Positions 1 to 11,111 of a stretch of DNA of 64,000 nt are shown here, piece by piece; the stretch's first letter is position 1, and every line of letters begins with the position of its first letter. Origin of the DNA: Taenia hydatigena. Its lineage: Eukaryota; Platyhelminthes; Cestoda; Cyclophyllidea; Taeniidae. The translations under genes and the position numbers were made by a program. The notes beneath the pieces are model-generated. The model ran no database searches. It was not told the DNA's origin and worked only from the letters and a program-made list of their open reading frames with translations. The stretch is taken from positions 16,758,509 through 16,822,508 of the forward strand of contig JADWOT020000003.1 in NCBI GenBank assembly GCA_036345935.2, written 5' to 3'.

Positions 1-259
1 GTTCCCTAAGTTGATTTTTTTGCTACAATCCCCTTTAGTTTTTCTAAATAAGCCTTAGTATAAACGGTAAATTTGGATATTGAGGGGATTCGCAGTTCGC
101 TGACTTGACTGACTTTCGTGGGCGTCTTAGCATTGGAAATAGGTTGTTTATAGCAAAACGGTTTCAATTCACTATCATCTTAACTAAAAATGACAGAGGA
201 TTTGAGGAATCATTTTGACGTAAAGACTGTCACATTGGTGATTTTATTGTACATTTCAG

Positions 260-337
260 AACTCGGATATCTACTGCAAATTCCTTGACTCCAAAAAGGT
301 CTTCACTGAGCCCCGAGAAAAGACTCAATTCCAACAG
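260..337 (+). CDS. RTEL1: RTEL1 exon, helicase domain 2
   Basis: The acceptor is TTTCAG at 254-259 and the donor is CAG/GTAAAT at 337. There are 26 codons in phase 0. The segment [13 protein letters not shown] aligns with the vertebrate RTEL1 stretch after the 'W' helix of helicase domain 2 (LKPLFVEPRSKGSF type). Reading continues in phase into the exon at 649. Confidence 0.8.
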
Positions 338-3300
338 GTAAATTCATTTTGGTTACCAGTTTCTTGTGATGCGCCTACTAACCTCGAGACCTGCTCTTCG
401 AGTCACCCTGATTTCATTCATTTTTTCCGACCTCATAGGACTGTAGCTTCCTTTCTTTGAACCCTCTGCTCCCTACAAACGGCCATTCTCCTGTAATTTT
501 TTTTATTTACAATGGCCCATTGGGATATGCATATGCTATCGGGATCATAGATTGGGGTATTTTTGTTTTTCAATGTTTCACTGATCTGAAATAACTGTTC
601 TTAAACCTTTTTATGCGTAGTTCATCTTTCTGCATAAAATCTCCATAGATAACGACCGGCTATATGGAGGCGGCCACAAGCACTGCGGGAGGTTCGGTGT
701 TGTTTTCCGTGATGCGCGGCAAGGCCAGCGAGGGTTTGGATCTGGCGGACCAAACCAGTCGTGCCGTGGTAATCGTTGGCATCGCCTATCCACCACGCGA
801 GGATCCCCGCGTCAAAATTAAGATGGCCTTCCTCGACGAGTGGCGCTTTCAACCGGATGGCATCAAGGACCTACCGACTGGCCGACAGTGGTACAAACTT
901 CAGGCTTGGCGCGCCGTTAATCAAGCCGTCGGAAGGTGAGTGATCTTTAACCCTAAAAAAAATTGAGTAGCATAAGATTAACAACGTCCTTTTGTGGACG
1001 CCGTTTCCTGGTAATGTGGTTTTGAAAGGCCTTCTACTTATTGTTTTGTACTTTTAGCTCTCACTACTTTTTGACATCTAGAGTGATTCGTCACATTCGA
1101 GACTTCGGGGCCGTCTTCCTCTGCGATGAGCGTTTTGCATCGCCCGAGGCACGTTCCCACCTGCCCACTTGGATGCGTTCCAGTGTCTGTGTCTACGACA
1201 GTTTTGGCCCCGTTCTCAAGGCGGCCAGTGAATTTTTTCGAACAGCTGAGGCGAAGGTAACATCGTCGTTATTTTCCTCAATCCTTTCTTTTTCATCTAC
1301 TAGTATCCACCGTTTTTGAAAGCTCCTATGAAACCGTTACCTGCCAGGAGAAATCTCACGTCGGCGGAACGCACAGCCTTACCGCGGCATGGTTTCGCTC
1401 TGGACGGCAATGGATTAACGTTTCCAAGTGCCGCGGGCCATGTAGGTCTTTTGGAACTTTTTAAATTATGAAATGTTATCGATTGAATTATTTGTTTTCT
1501 GGAGAGGAGACGTTTCGACAGCTTAAACAATGAGCTGTGCTACTGTGTTACCGTAGCGACCGAGTTGCCCCCGAAGACGATGGAGGCGATGACTCCATGC
1601 CACTACAATTGAAGCAGGTGTGCTCCTGCTGCCTTGTTGATGGCGTATTTGTGTTGTGCGATCAAATCAGCTCGGTAGGGAGTGATATGCTGTTTAGATT
1701 TGATAATTACCAAATTATGTGAAGTCATCTGTGATGAGTGTCATCAAGATATCTTCCGAATCCGGTTACTGTCTCTATTTTTTTTAGCGATCCTCCATTG
1801 ATGTCAAATTTTGTTTGCCCTCCAGTAGGTTCCCAATTGTCTGCATGATGCATTTGTTCACTTTGCTCCCTTGATTCTGTCGCATCGAAATACATTTGGT
1901 AGTAAAAATGTGCCTAACTCAACAGTTACTAACGCTTCTTAGAGGCTACTTAACTTAGGACTCTTGCTCAACGGATAGTCTTCTCTGACCGTATGAATAG
2001 CAACGCACTTTTCCTCTTCCAATGTGCCGACATCTTTTTTATTGTTCTTATTGAATGTGAGGATTATTCTAGAGACGACTGCTCATTTCTCGCTTCCAGA
2101 AGTCTGTCTTCGTTATGGGTTTCTTTTGAACTGGACAATATCGTGTTCTTGAATTCCATCTCCTTGTGTATTTTTTTGCTGGACAGCAGGAACGGTTCTT
2201 TTTTACGGGTATGGTAGGCATCGTAGGTGATGAGGATGGAATTTCATGCCCTTGGCTTAAAGGCTGAATCTCGAGGAGATGGAGGATTCCATCGTGTGCT
2301 TGTCGTTCTCGGCAGTTCCATTCATCACTCTTCAGCGCTGGTCATCGCAGGAGCCTCTGCGGCACCTCAAATCAGATTAACAACAGAAGCAAATGTCACT
2401 CAAAACTACTTTTACGTTTGAAGTCATTTGTGCTTTCCGTCGACCCCGATGCATTCCTCTGTCGCATCCATATTGAGGGTTTTCCCCACTACGCATTGAC
2501 AAAGACTGGCCGATATTCTACGCTTACCACATTCCATGTGTTACTCCCATTGAGAGCAGTCAAAGTTAACCAAAAGGAGAAAATTATTTTCCTAGGATTC
2601 CGTATTTAATTAAATCGCACATTGGACATCTATTGTTTAATCTTTGCCTATTTCAAGGTTGCAACATACGTCGGCAGTTTATCCAACGGTCCTGGGGTCA
2701 GCGATTTTCTGGCGGACTACTCTTATCAATCACTACCTGGAGGCGAAACGGAGAGCAGTACGACTGATTCTCCATCCACAAAACAACCGACGTCACTTTT
2801 GGATCGCATCTATGGCAGCGTTCAGAAGGTCAGGGATCCTTTCGGTAGCTGGCGCTCCACTTTGCCCAACCGCATTCATACTCAAGCTAAATAAGTAAAA
2901 ATGTTCTCTCGTCAATGTGCAGTCAAACATGGCTCTTTAAAATCCACGGGAGTGAATTGTGACTTTGTTTATTACTTAGCCCTCTTTGGAGCAGACTTTC
3001 AAGCGTCCGTCTTCGGATATGTCTTCCTCGAAGGGCTCAGAGAGCAAAGATGATGAAACCTTTGCAACACGCCTGCTGAAACGCTACCAAGCGGCAAAGC
3101 GCATTAAATTGGTGAAGCAGCACCTCAATCCCGAGACGGGTGACAGTATCACCACTTCTGACTACCTGTCTTCCGTTTGGGCACTCTTCAATCGTGCTGC
3201 CATGGGCAAGGAGGACCATTGCTTTGAGGAATTTAAGGTGATTTCTTTACTTGCCATAAATTTGGAAGCAATATTCTCCCCTATGTAGCCCTGATTTATC

Positions 3301-6300
3301 AAAAGGCTGCCCTATCGAACTACAAGGCAAAGGGAACGGAGGCGGGATCATCATCTGTTGAAAGAGTTTTCGCCGCTCTTGCTAGCCTTTTCATACCTCT
3401 TGATGCACCCGGCCTACTTAGGGGTAAGGCTCTGCACCACTTTGCAAATTTTGCTAAAAGGTAAAGGTAAAATATTTCAAGGACAGGGGTGTGATTGGGC
3501 TGTAACATTAAATCAAAAAAGCTTTTGCGTCAACGGGCTGGAATAAATACTAGTGGCTTTTTTTGAAAAACACCCATACATTGCTGGACTTGAAGCAAAT
3601 AGTGGGGCTCCTTGTCAAGCATCCTTAGGGTGCTATAGCGCGCGTTTGTCACTGTCTCTTTTCCGCGGTAAAATCAGTGGCTTGGGTTGTTACTTCAAGG
3701 AGGAAGTTTTTGTTGAGACATTTTACGAATACCAGCAATTCACCGCGAAAAGTCTTTGAAATTCACAGAAGTAGTATCTCATTCTATTATAATGCAACTT
3801 GTAAAAGATATATTCTATTTGAAGGTAAGCTACATTTTTGGAACAAATGCTAGGAAAAATACTTACTAGGAGTTGTCCACACGGCAAAAGAACTGTCCAA
3901 AACTGCCACAATGCATTCCCTTAGCTCCAGCCCCTAATTAACCACGACGTCTATTCGCTTTGCAAATTTTTGGTCTTCATTTTTTCCTTACACTAAGTTT
4001 TTCTAATGTTGTGAATGCTTTTACCAAAACCTCAAAATATCAATTTGTCTGATCTCAACAGAAAAGGTCAGCCCAGTTATTATGTTTGTCTAATGTCTTG
4101 CGCATTCGTCTACCGAGTGTTGAACGGACAATTTTTCTTTGTTCAATGCTTTTATATGCTCATTCTAGTTTTTCGTTTATTGCTCAACAGCTGTTTCTGA
4201 ATCTTAACGCCACTAGAGACTTCCTGGTTAATCTCTTTTGTGACTTCGAAGTAAAGGCAACAGGGCTTGATAAATTGTTGCCAATCCCACCCACCCAATT
4301 AATGGGTCCAGGGCACTCTTGTCCTTTTCGTTTGTAGATTTTATTGTTTTTGTGAGAGACGGTGACAAACCGAGGTATGCCGAACTCTGTAAAGGTCTCA
4401 CCGGCCTGACAACGACGTCTGGTGAGAACATTGCTGGGGCCTTACCTGATGTCGCCTCTACATCGACTTTGACAGCCACGAAGGAAGGTAAATTTTCATC
4501 CTCCTGAAAGCCTGGTCCACTTTTCGCTTTTTCAAAATCGTTTCGCAGAGTTGTAGTTGCAAAAAGAAATTCAAAAATGATCGTATCGGCATGACAAATG
4601 CAGCAAGGTGCTCCGCATGTTTACCTACAGTCACGAATAATAGGCTTAGGAATGCAAAAACTGCGGTAACAAATGTATAATGGCCGTTGTAGGGATTTAT
4701 GGTAAAAACTAAAGCCGAAACTTGAGAGCTCTGGCGTGTGCAATCAGATTGTAAATAACTTTCTGTGGGAAAGGGATTCAAACTGCAATCATCGGCTTTG
4801 TTTTTCCATGATTCCCAAAATTTTTAGTTGCCTTTAGTCGAGTATAAAAGTTTAGTGAATTACGATTCGCCTATGATTCGGTCTCAAAGGGCACTGTCTG
4901 ATCTTTACCCTTTTTGATAGTCTAAAGATCTCTGCAGACGAAAAAGGTCATCACGCGATCGTGATATGAAAGTGGCTGCATGCATAACTTACAGCCCAAG
5001 GGGATGCGCGAGTTATGTGATTCGTCCCAAATAAAACATTACTAGTGCATGTGGCAACATTTTGAAGGTCGTTTATTCACAAAAATAAATTCCTTTATCA
5101 AATTTGTATTTTGGAGGATTGCATAAATAACATTTGTAACCTATGTAATTTAAAAGGTATTTAATGAAAAGTGTTTATTTTCGGCCGGATTGAAAGTGAC
5201 CTGCATCAGCGTTGCCACGGCATTCTGTTGGAAGATCCTTTTAAAGCGAAATTGGAATTTAGGTTGGCTAGCTTATTTAAGATACTTCTTTCGCGCAATT
5301 TTAAGATCTTGTTAATCATGTCACTTGGACATGACAAGTGTGTAATCGCCGAGCCGACTCTATAATCAGGTCACCATTGGATCGTTTTTTGAATATAAAG
5401 CTCGTGTTTTTCTTCTTCTGAAGTATCGAACATTTATGACGTGGTCGTATTGTTGTGGTGGATACTGGAAATGAGGACAGAATCTTGTAACTGCTTCTGG
5501 GGTCACGAATAGTCCCATCCATGTCTCGATTTTACCAGCCTTAAGATCCATCAAGCATGTACTAAACAAATACCTAGAACCCAATACTTTGATCGTTGTT
5601 TTTGGAAATAATAACTCGTCACTAATGATGGCGCATAAGGGTAGGAAATCTTGCCATGGAAGTATCCATCGCCTCCTGTAGCTACTATGCTTAATACGAA
5701 ATTGTTGGCAGAAAAATTAATGCTGATTCCCTTCCGTTGCCATTTTTCTCAGGTGAACGTGGGACCTGAAATTGCATTTAAGGCCAATGTAGGACTCTCA
5801 AATGCAATCTTGTTTTGACAGTTCTCAGGTAAATCACATCCGGTTTTCCTGCCTTTCTGAATCACTCCAAGAGGCTGTTGAGGGATGCGAATTCAGCTAT
5901 GCATCATTGACTACACCTTCAATGAATTAAAAAGACATATCCTTGTTGATCTTATTGGAAGGGGGTTCAGTATTGAGGATAAGGGTTTCATTGCAGAGGA
6001 ACGTGATTTATTTTGAAATAAGACAAATGTACACACAAAAAGCAGTTTCAATAGTCCCCTTTTCACCGCTTTTGGTACTGTCTCATGGGTGAATCGACCA
6101 CCACAGCACCAATTGTTGTTATATTTTTTTAGATATTCAATTACAGCCTTATGGGCAAAAAGTGCAATTCGTAACACAATTTAATGAGACCAATTATCAT
6201 GAATTGATGAGGAGGACTTATTGTCATATATTTGTAGTGTGTGGATTCGGATGAGAAAACTCGGGCGAGAGTCACTTTTCTCGGTATTTTTAATTGTTTC

Positions 6301-9300
6301 ATTCGGAATTTCAAACAACCACCCGTTTGTGTTAGAAAAAAGTGACGCCGCATTGTGCACGAGCTACATTTTGATGAGGATGCACAAATAATGGCTAATT
6401 TTGATGTAGCCTTATTCTGTGGTACTCTTATAAGTAATCATTATTCTTTTGGAACTCTAATTGCTTTTACCGACATTGTTAAGTCCCAGTAGCATATGAA
6501 ATAATCTGTCTAGAAAGATAATGCGGGTTTAGGTATGTCTGGCTGAAGCGTTTTACCGTTACTTGGTGGAGCTTGTAGTTGTTTGTGCGGAAGCGCTAGA
6601 ATGTGTGTATGTGTATCAGTTTAGCGGTGTGGTGCTCCTTCTTGCCCTTCATTATTAGAAAATGCTGTTTATATCTGATGTAACTTGAGCATTTCGAGGG
6701 GAGTTTTAGAGCTGCAGCTTTAGAGGTTTCTTGTGTGACTTTCAAAAAATGTGGCGGTGGGACTCTCACTTCCCACCACCGAGTTAAGCAATCTGATTCT
6801 GGCGATAAATCACGCAAAGATAGGTGCCTCACGCTCGGAAAGGCTTCCTATCCTAATCATAGTTTTAATTCACGATTGCGTATTGGCCCTGAAAATACTC
6901 CCTAGTTTGTGTGGCGGTGAGTGGTTAAACTGCCAAGGAAATACATTCCGTTTGTATGCAATAAACAAGTGGCAGTTGGCTTCAGAGCATCAATTTAACC
7001 TTCATTTCCCTTTAATCGTTCCCTCACTAGCTTTATGAGGGGAAATGATTTTATTCATCCCTCAACGATCCACTTACCGGCCATTCTACGCCCCTTACTA
7101 TCCCCTCTACTAACTGTACATGCTCTGTGCGTGCATGTATGTGGTAGACCGTTTGTTTGTTACAAACAATACAAGGCAATTGGGACATATCCCATCTACT
7201 CTTGGTGGCTACTTACAAGCCAGATGTGCCCATGGAAACTACTCTCTTCAGACCAAATCTTCCAGCAGCATGAGGAGACCTCCCTTCCCACTAGGCATCA
7301 TAATTCAGTCTAAAAACTTGTCTTGCTCCTGATAGAACGAGGAAAAAATATGTTTAATTCTTGTTTCTTAACTTCATCCGCTCAAAGAGCATTTCTCCAG
7401 ATGATAATTGTCACATTTTCTTGACACTAAAAATTCACATGCAAAGCCGAGTGGATATAGTTGGTAAACATGAATAAGAAAGAAACGAAGTTGGCTGGGT
7501 CTGTTTTTTCCCCTTGCTTTTTTGGAGGCAAGGCGTGTGAGAACGGATGGTAGATTGTAGTGGCGATTGTTTCAGTGGATAAACCATTTACCGAAGCCTT
7601 CCTCAGCCACTTTTTTATTATAAAAAGTAGTGGTAGGTAGCGTGTGAGTCCTTTCCATCTTATTCTGTCTTCAAAGCATGATTTTTCGGAAACGCATAAG
7701 TAGGATTTTTTGATGAATAAACTGCATTTGGTTTTTGATTTGACTTTGAAAGAGTGCCAATGTACAACGGCAAGTGGTTAACGTATCTATGTTGTTCTCA
7801 AGTCAACCTCTTGAAGTCGGACACGATTTTAGAATTTCCGGGTTCGTTCGCGATCCTTGTCCTACCATGCTAAACTGTCAGAATTGCAAAGTGAGAAGTA
7901 AAACGATAAGAATGTCGTATTTCTTCTTTTGCTCGAAAGTTGTTGTATCAAATTGGCGGGGCAAAGATGCATTCGTGAGGTCGGATTGACACTTTGCCTA
8001 ATGCATAAAAGAGGCTTTGGTTGCTAGCCCTGTGGCCGCTCCAACCTAGTCGCTTAGCCTTCGCCCACTTTTTGTACGCATTCCTCAAGATCTTTGATGT
8101 TGGCCGAGAGGATTGCACAAAACGCGTGGGCTGTGCTATCCTCTGCCCTCTTTTGCTCTCCATCGCGATTTAGGCATCTTTTCTGCGGATTAGGAACTGA
8201 TAAAACTTGTAGCGTAAATCCTGCGTAGTGGCCATTGCGTTTCTACTCTATTGCTTGATTTGTTTGGGTTTATGGATATTGTGCTGTGTTTCTGTGGGTT
8301 ATAGCGCATTTTTTCCACTTACAGTGGTACTTCATGTGGTTTTTCTAATTTCTAATGGGATGTGTCGTTGTCCTTTTTGATTTTGTCGCCCTATTATGCG
8401 ATTTTAAGATGTTCTATAGTGAAACATGCTCAAGTCGTTAAGTGTAACATACCATACGTCAGTTAATGTTCCTGCATTTTCACATCCTACACAAAAGACT
8501 CAGTATGGTGTCCACTTCGCTTGTCCAACTCTTTTGTTACCAAGTCTGAAAGCCGGGAGGCACCTGAGAAGGGATTGATACTTTAGTTTCTTCCGGCACG
8601 TGATCTTAATACGTCCATTACCAGCGACACTACGACTTATCTGGTCACGGCATCGCATGTGTACTTTAGCGCGCTTATCATAACTGATTTACTCGAATTT
8701 CCCGTCGAAAGTAGGTTGGTTGACTTTGAAACAGTGAAATAGGTGCAGGGTGTTGTTCGTCTAAAAATAATTACACCTTTTAGTTTGTAGGCAGCAGTTA
8801 AAGTAGTTAGAAAGCGACAGTAAATGGCGGCCACATTGGAGCTAGAAGGCAGCTGGTATGTACCAACCAACTTTCCCATGACACCGACTGTGGCAGTGAA
8901 TGTGTAGAGTCGATGTTAGACACTTACTCGCACTTTTTATCGAAACAGTGTGTACATAAGTCTCCTTCAATTGCAGTTACCATCCATCTTCCGCATCTTT
9001 CTGTCCCATTATTTCTATCAGAACTAAGAGGTTAATTATTTGCACAAGGTTATTATTTTGACAGTAGCGTACTGGTTTGCATCTCAAATCAGGATACTTC
9101 TGCAATGTTGCTGCCACCTACTTTCCTTGTTTGCACTCATAAAAGTGAGGGTGCCGGTTCTCATAATTTAAACATATAAGAGCTTAAAGTGAAGTTCAAA
9201 AGTCCGGACGATGCTGATTTGAGTACTTGATAACCTTGAATATGCCACAACTGGTAATCTGGTTTTTTGGACAAAGCACTTTTGGAAGTCGTTAGTCAAA

Positions 9301-11111
9301 ATAGGCGTTCTGCACCCAGCTGTATACATTGTGGCTTTCATCTCAGTAATATTATCTTATTTTGGTCCAAAAATTCAATGGAACTTGACTTTTTTAGGCG
9401 TTAATGGCTAACTTTTTGGGTTTTGAGTTTGTTGTTATTTCCTTTCCGTTGCCTATGCCTAGAGAGTTTTGATGTTCATAACGACGGAGGACGATTGTCA
9501 AAGTTTGAGATGGAAGATTATAGCCTCTTGAAGTTACTAATTACCACGCCTACCGCCAGGGTTCCAATGCAGCCCCAAGCGGCTTCCTCAAAGGCCAAAA
9601 GATGTAGTTATCGCTAGACAAATACTGTCCTGCTCTATTGTTTTCAACTCAGCTATTATTGGTTGCAACAAGACTTGGCGCATGCTAAGCTAACAGTCGA
9701 CACTCGAGGTGAACGCATCAAGGAAATAAGATAGTTGACGGCTGATAGACTGACTAAAATGGCTTTTAAATGCGCCTAGAGGGCAAAATGTAGTTTCCTC
9801 AACCAGCAGCCCAGTTTGTACTTCCTAAAATTGCGGTTCTGTTGGCACATCCACATTTCCCTGTCGAAAGGGGTTGAGAGGTGGAACAGACCCTACGGTC
9901 GGCCCAAGGCTGAGGATCTACTGCTTGAAGTACAAATTCATAACCACCTTTTCCGGCTTGCAGCACCACCGCCTGTGTCTTGTGCTCGTTGCAAGAAATC
10001 GCCGATCGCGGATGCTCTCCGTGCTCCCTGTGGTCATATCTGCTGCTTCAGTTGTTGGCGCATTATCATTGAAGAGGTGAGGTTTTACACTTCTGCCACT
10101 TGTTCAAACCACCTTAATTTTTTTAGCTCATTTGTTTGTCTCTGTATCTTTGATAAAGTCTATCGTCACCTAGCCTTTTGATTTTAAACGCACTTATGCA
10201 AAGAGGTTGGACTTGCTTTGGACGTATCTAATTGGCTAGTCTTGATCATAAAATAACCTATCAGCTATTTATGATCTGTTTTTTTTTGGTAAAAGAATGT
10301 CATTGTTCACTTCAACTGATCTCTCGGTCTAAATTACTCACTCCTTTGACCTAGAGTAACATACTTGGTACGGTCGTTCTTTTGTAGTAGGGATGGTTAT
10401 CCTCTCGACTGATAATGAAGTGCCAAACACTTGGTATCAACTACTTGGTGTGCTATAAAGTCGCCAAGAAGGTGGACACTGCTTGTAACTGTAACGGCAG
10501 ATAAATTTTATTATTAAATCATTTTCGATATGTACCAGCGCTTGTTTCGATTTAGTATTTTGAGTCACGATTTGATGTAAACAAAGGTATGACCTTCTAG
10601 ACCCAGGCCGATGACGACAAGAAGCCAAGTTGCTACCATAAACTATTTGTTGTTTAAAGAAGGCACCCGGGTGAAGAACTAGAGAGGTTGTTCCACTGGG
10701 ACGGTTCAAGGGGTTGGTCCAAAGCTTCATAGTTTCCTTGAAAAAGGCATATACCTTCAATTTTCCCTTTTGGCTTAGATTACCGCTTCCCTATCTCTGT
10801 AACACGGTATTTTTTATTGCTCTGCACCTTGGGGACCATTTATCAACGTGACTGAATAATTTAGTGTTGAGTCGATGCATAGCTTTTTTGTCGGGAAAAT
10901 AGGCATAATAAACGGAGGTTTGTTTTTCCTGATGCCTTGCGACTTGCCATTTACACGAAACTCAAGGGTCCATTTAGCGTTAAATTTAAGCTTCTTTTTA
11001 TATATTTTTTACAAATTTCAGGGAAATAGGAGGTGTCCCGCCTGTTTGGTCTTCGTTCGTCGTCGGGACCTTGTCAGACTGGCACGCAAAAAACTCAGTT
11101 TGACACGATAA
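260..11111 (+). CDS. RTEL1: RTEL1-like DNA helicase, 3' part of a spliced gene
   Basis: Partial gene; upstream exons lie outside the window. Exons placed: 260-337, 649-935, 1082-1256, 1304-1441, about 1557-1617, 2658-2828, 2980-3237, 3306-3423, 4338-4487, 9964-10076 and 11022-11111, ending in TAA. Junctions are GT-AG and phases agree except between the fourth and fifth exons. The product shows helicase motif V (RGKASEGLD), motif VI ([12 protein letters not shown]), the RTEL1-like block YPPREDPRV, a harmonin-N-like domain with [19 protein letters not shown], and a C-terminal RING finger. This domain order is that of RTEL1, not of FANCJ/BRIP1 or XPD. RTEL1 family members unwind D-loops, T-loops and G-quadruplex DNA in the nucleus, and the RING is known to mediate protein contacts in vertebrates. 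Those functions come from the family, not from this sequence. A weak ATTAAA at 11419-11424 could serve in polyadenylation. Confidence 0.9.
649..935 (+). CDS. RTEL1: RTEL1 exon with helicase motif V
   Basis: The acceptor CCATAG ends at 648 and the donor AAG/GTGAGT follows 935. There are 95 codons plus 2 nt. The exon encodes [17 protein letters not shown] (motif V, nucleotide and DNA coupling), then [19 protein letters not shown] and the start of motif VI (AVNQAVGR). The arginine codon of motif VI is split by the intron and restored as AGA on splicing to 1082. An ATG at 664 lies in frame but is internal, not the gene start. Confidence 0.92.
1082..1256 (+). CDS. RTEL1: RTEL1 exon with end of motif VI and domain 2
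   Basis: The exon starts after CATCTAG and ends at AAG/GTAACA. It encodes [19 protein letters not shown], continuing motif VI, then the family block for strand pairing ([19 protein letters not shown]) and EFFRTAEAK. It closes helicase domain 2. The following intron is only 47 nt. Confidence 0.92.
1304..1441 (+). CDS. RTEL1: RTEL1 exon, basic/proline linker
   Basis: The exon follows CTACTAG and ends at CAT/GTAGGT: 46 codons in phase 0. The encoded stretch is rich in proline and basic residues and has no recognised fold, as expected for the poorly conserved linker after the helicase core. A second frame is also open across most of it, so the reading relies on phase continuity from the previous exon. 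Confidence 0.7.
1557..1617 (+). CDS. RTEL1: RTEL1 linker exon, start uncertain
   Basis: The donor CAG/GTGTGC after 1617 and the acidic reading [14 protein letters not shown] look real, and the phase into the exon at 2658 is correct. The only convincing acceptor (TTACCGTAG, ending 1556) leaves one base before the first codon, which does not match the phase 0 end at 1441. An alternative donor at 1419/1420 (AAC/GTTTCC), an undetected small exon, or a base error would resolve it. Confidence 0.5.
2658..2828 (+). CDS. RTEL1: RTEL1 exon, region before the harmonin-like domain
   Basis: A good pyrimidine-rich acceptor (CCTATTTCAAG, ending 2657) opens 57 codons in phase 0. The donor is AAG/GTCAGG. It encodes a serine/threonine-rich stretch with [10 protein letters not shown], then [19 protein letters not shown] may correspond to the AYLADARR-like lead-in to the second harmonin-like domain of vertebrate RTEL1. 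A second frame is also open, so exon identity is moderate. Confidence 0.65.
2980..3237 (+). CDS. RTEL1: RTEL1 exon, start of the harmonin-N-like domain
   Basis: The acceptor ATTACTTAG ends at 2979 and the donor is AAG/GTGATT. There are 86 codons in phase 0. A charged low-complexity start ([13 protein letters not shown]) is followed by a helical, lysine-rich segment ending HCFEEFK. This joins [10 protein letters not shown] in the next exon to give the conserved 'F-x-x-AL-x-x-YK' of the RTEL1 harmonin-N-like helical bundle. Confidence 0.85.
3306..3423 (+). CDS. RTEL1: RTEL1 exon, harmonin-N-like domain core
   Basis: The acceptor TTATCAAAAG ends at 3305 and the donor is AGGG/GTAAGG. It encodes [24 protein letters not shown] and PGLLR, ending one base into a codon. 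Splicing to 4338 gives LLRDFIVFVR, aligning residue for residue with LLQGFYQFVR of human RTEL1. A stronger-looking donor at 3461 was discarded because it breaks the phase and the alignment. Confidence 0.85.
4338..4487 (+). CDS. RTEL1: RTEL1 exon, end of the harmonin-N-like domain
   Basis: The acceptor CGTTTGTAG ends at 4337 and the donor is GAAG/GTAAAT. It encodes [19 protein letters not shown], the signature end of the domain (FVRPHHKQRF...LTG in human), then a threonine/serine-rich tail. It ends in phase 1, exactly what the RING exon at 9964 needs. Confidence 0.88.
4488..9963 (+). other. Large RTEL1 intron, no second gene seen
   Basis: This 5.5 kb interval runs from GTAAAT to CTTGCAG. It is AT-rich with scattered chance ORFs under 110 codons, none with a recognisable motif. 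I did not see a nested gene, and the LTR family found further right is not obvious here. Confidence 0.6.
9964..10076 (+). CDS. RTEL1: RTEL1 exon, first half of the C-terminal RING finger
   Basis: The acceptor CCGGCTTGCAG ends at 9963 and the donor is GAG/GTGAGG. Two leading bases join the single G left by the 4338-4487 exon to restore an alanine codon. It encodes CARC, then [10 protein letters not shown], the zinc-ligand pattern C-x2-C ... C-G-H-x2-C-x2-C of a RING. Phase match and gene order assign it to RTEL1. A separate small RING protein is possible but less likely. Confidence 0.8.
11022..11111 (+). CDS. RTEL1: RTEL1 last exon, end of RING finger and stop
   Basis: The acceptor ACAAATTTCAG ends at 11021, in phase 0. 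It encodes RRCPAC, the last C-x2-C zinc pair of the RING, followed by a basic tail ([12 protein letters not shown]) and TAA at 11109-11111. The tail ends 23 residues after the last cysteine. Confidence 0.8.
   Translation, partial: GNRRCPACLVFVRRRDLVRLARKKLSLTR

Noticed and set aside
3424..3460. Extension of the RTEL1 exon to the donor at 3461
   Set aside because: It would end in phase 2, which does not fit the exon at 4338. The donor at 3424 gives a residue-level alignment through LLRDFIVFVR.
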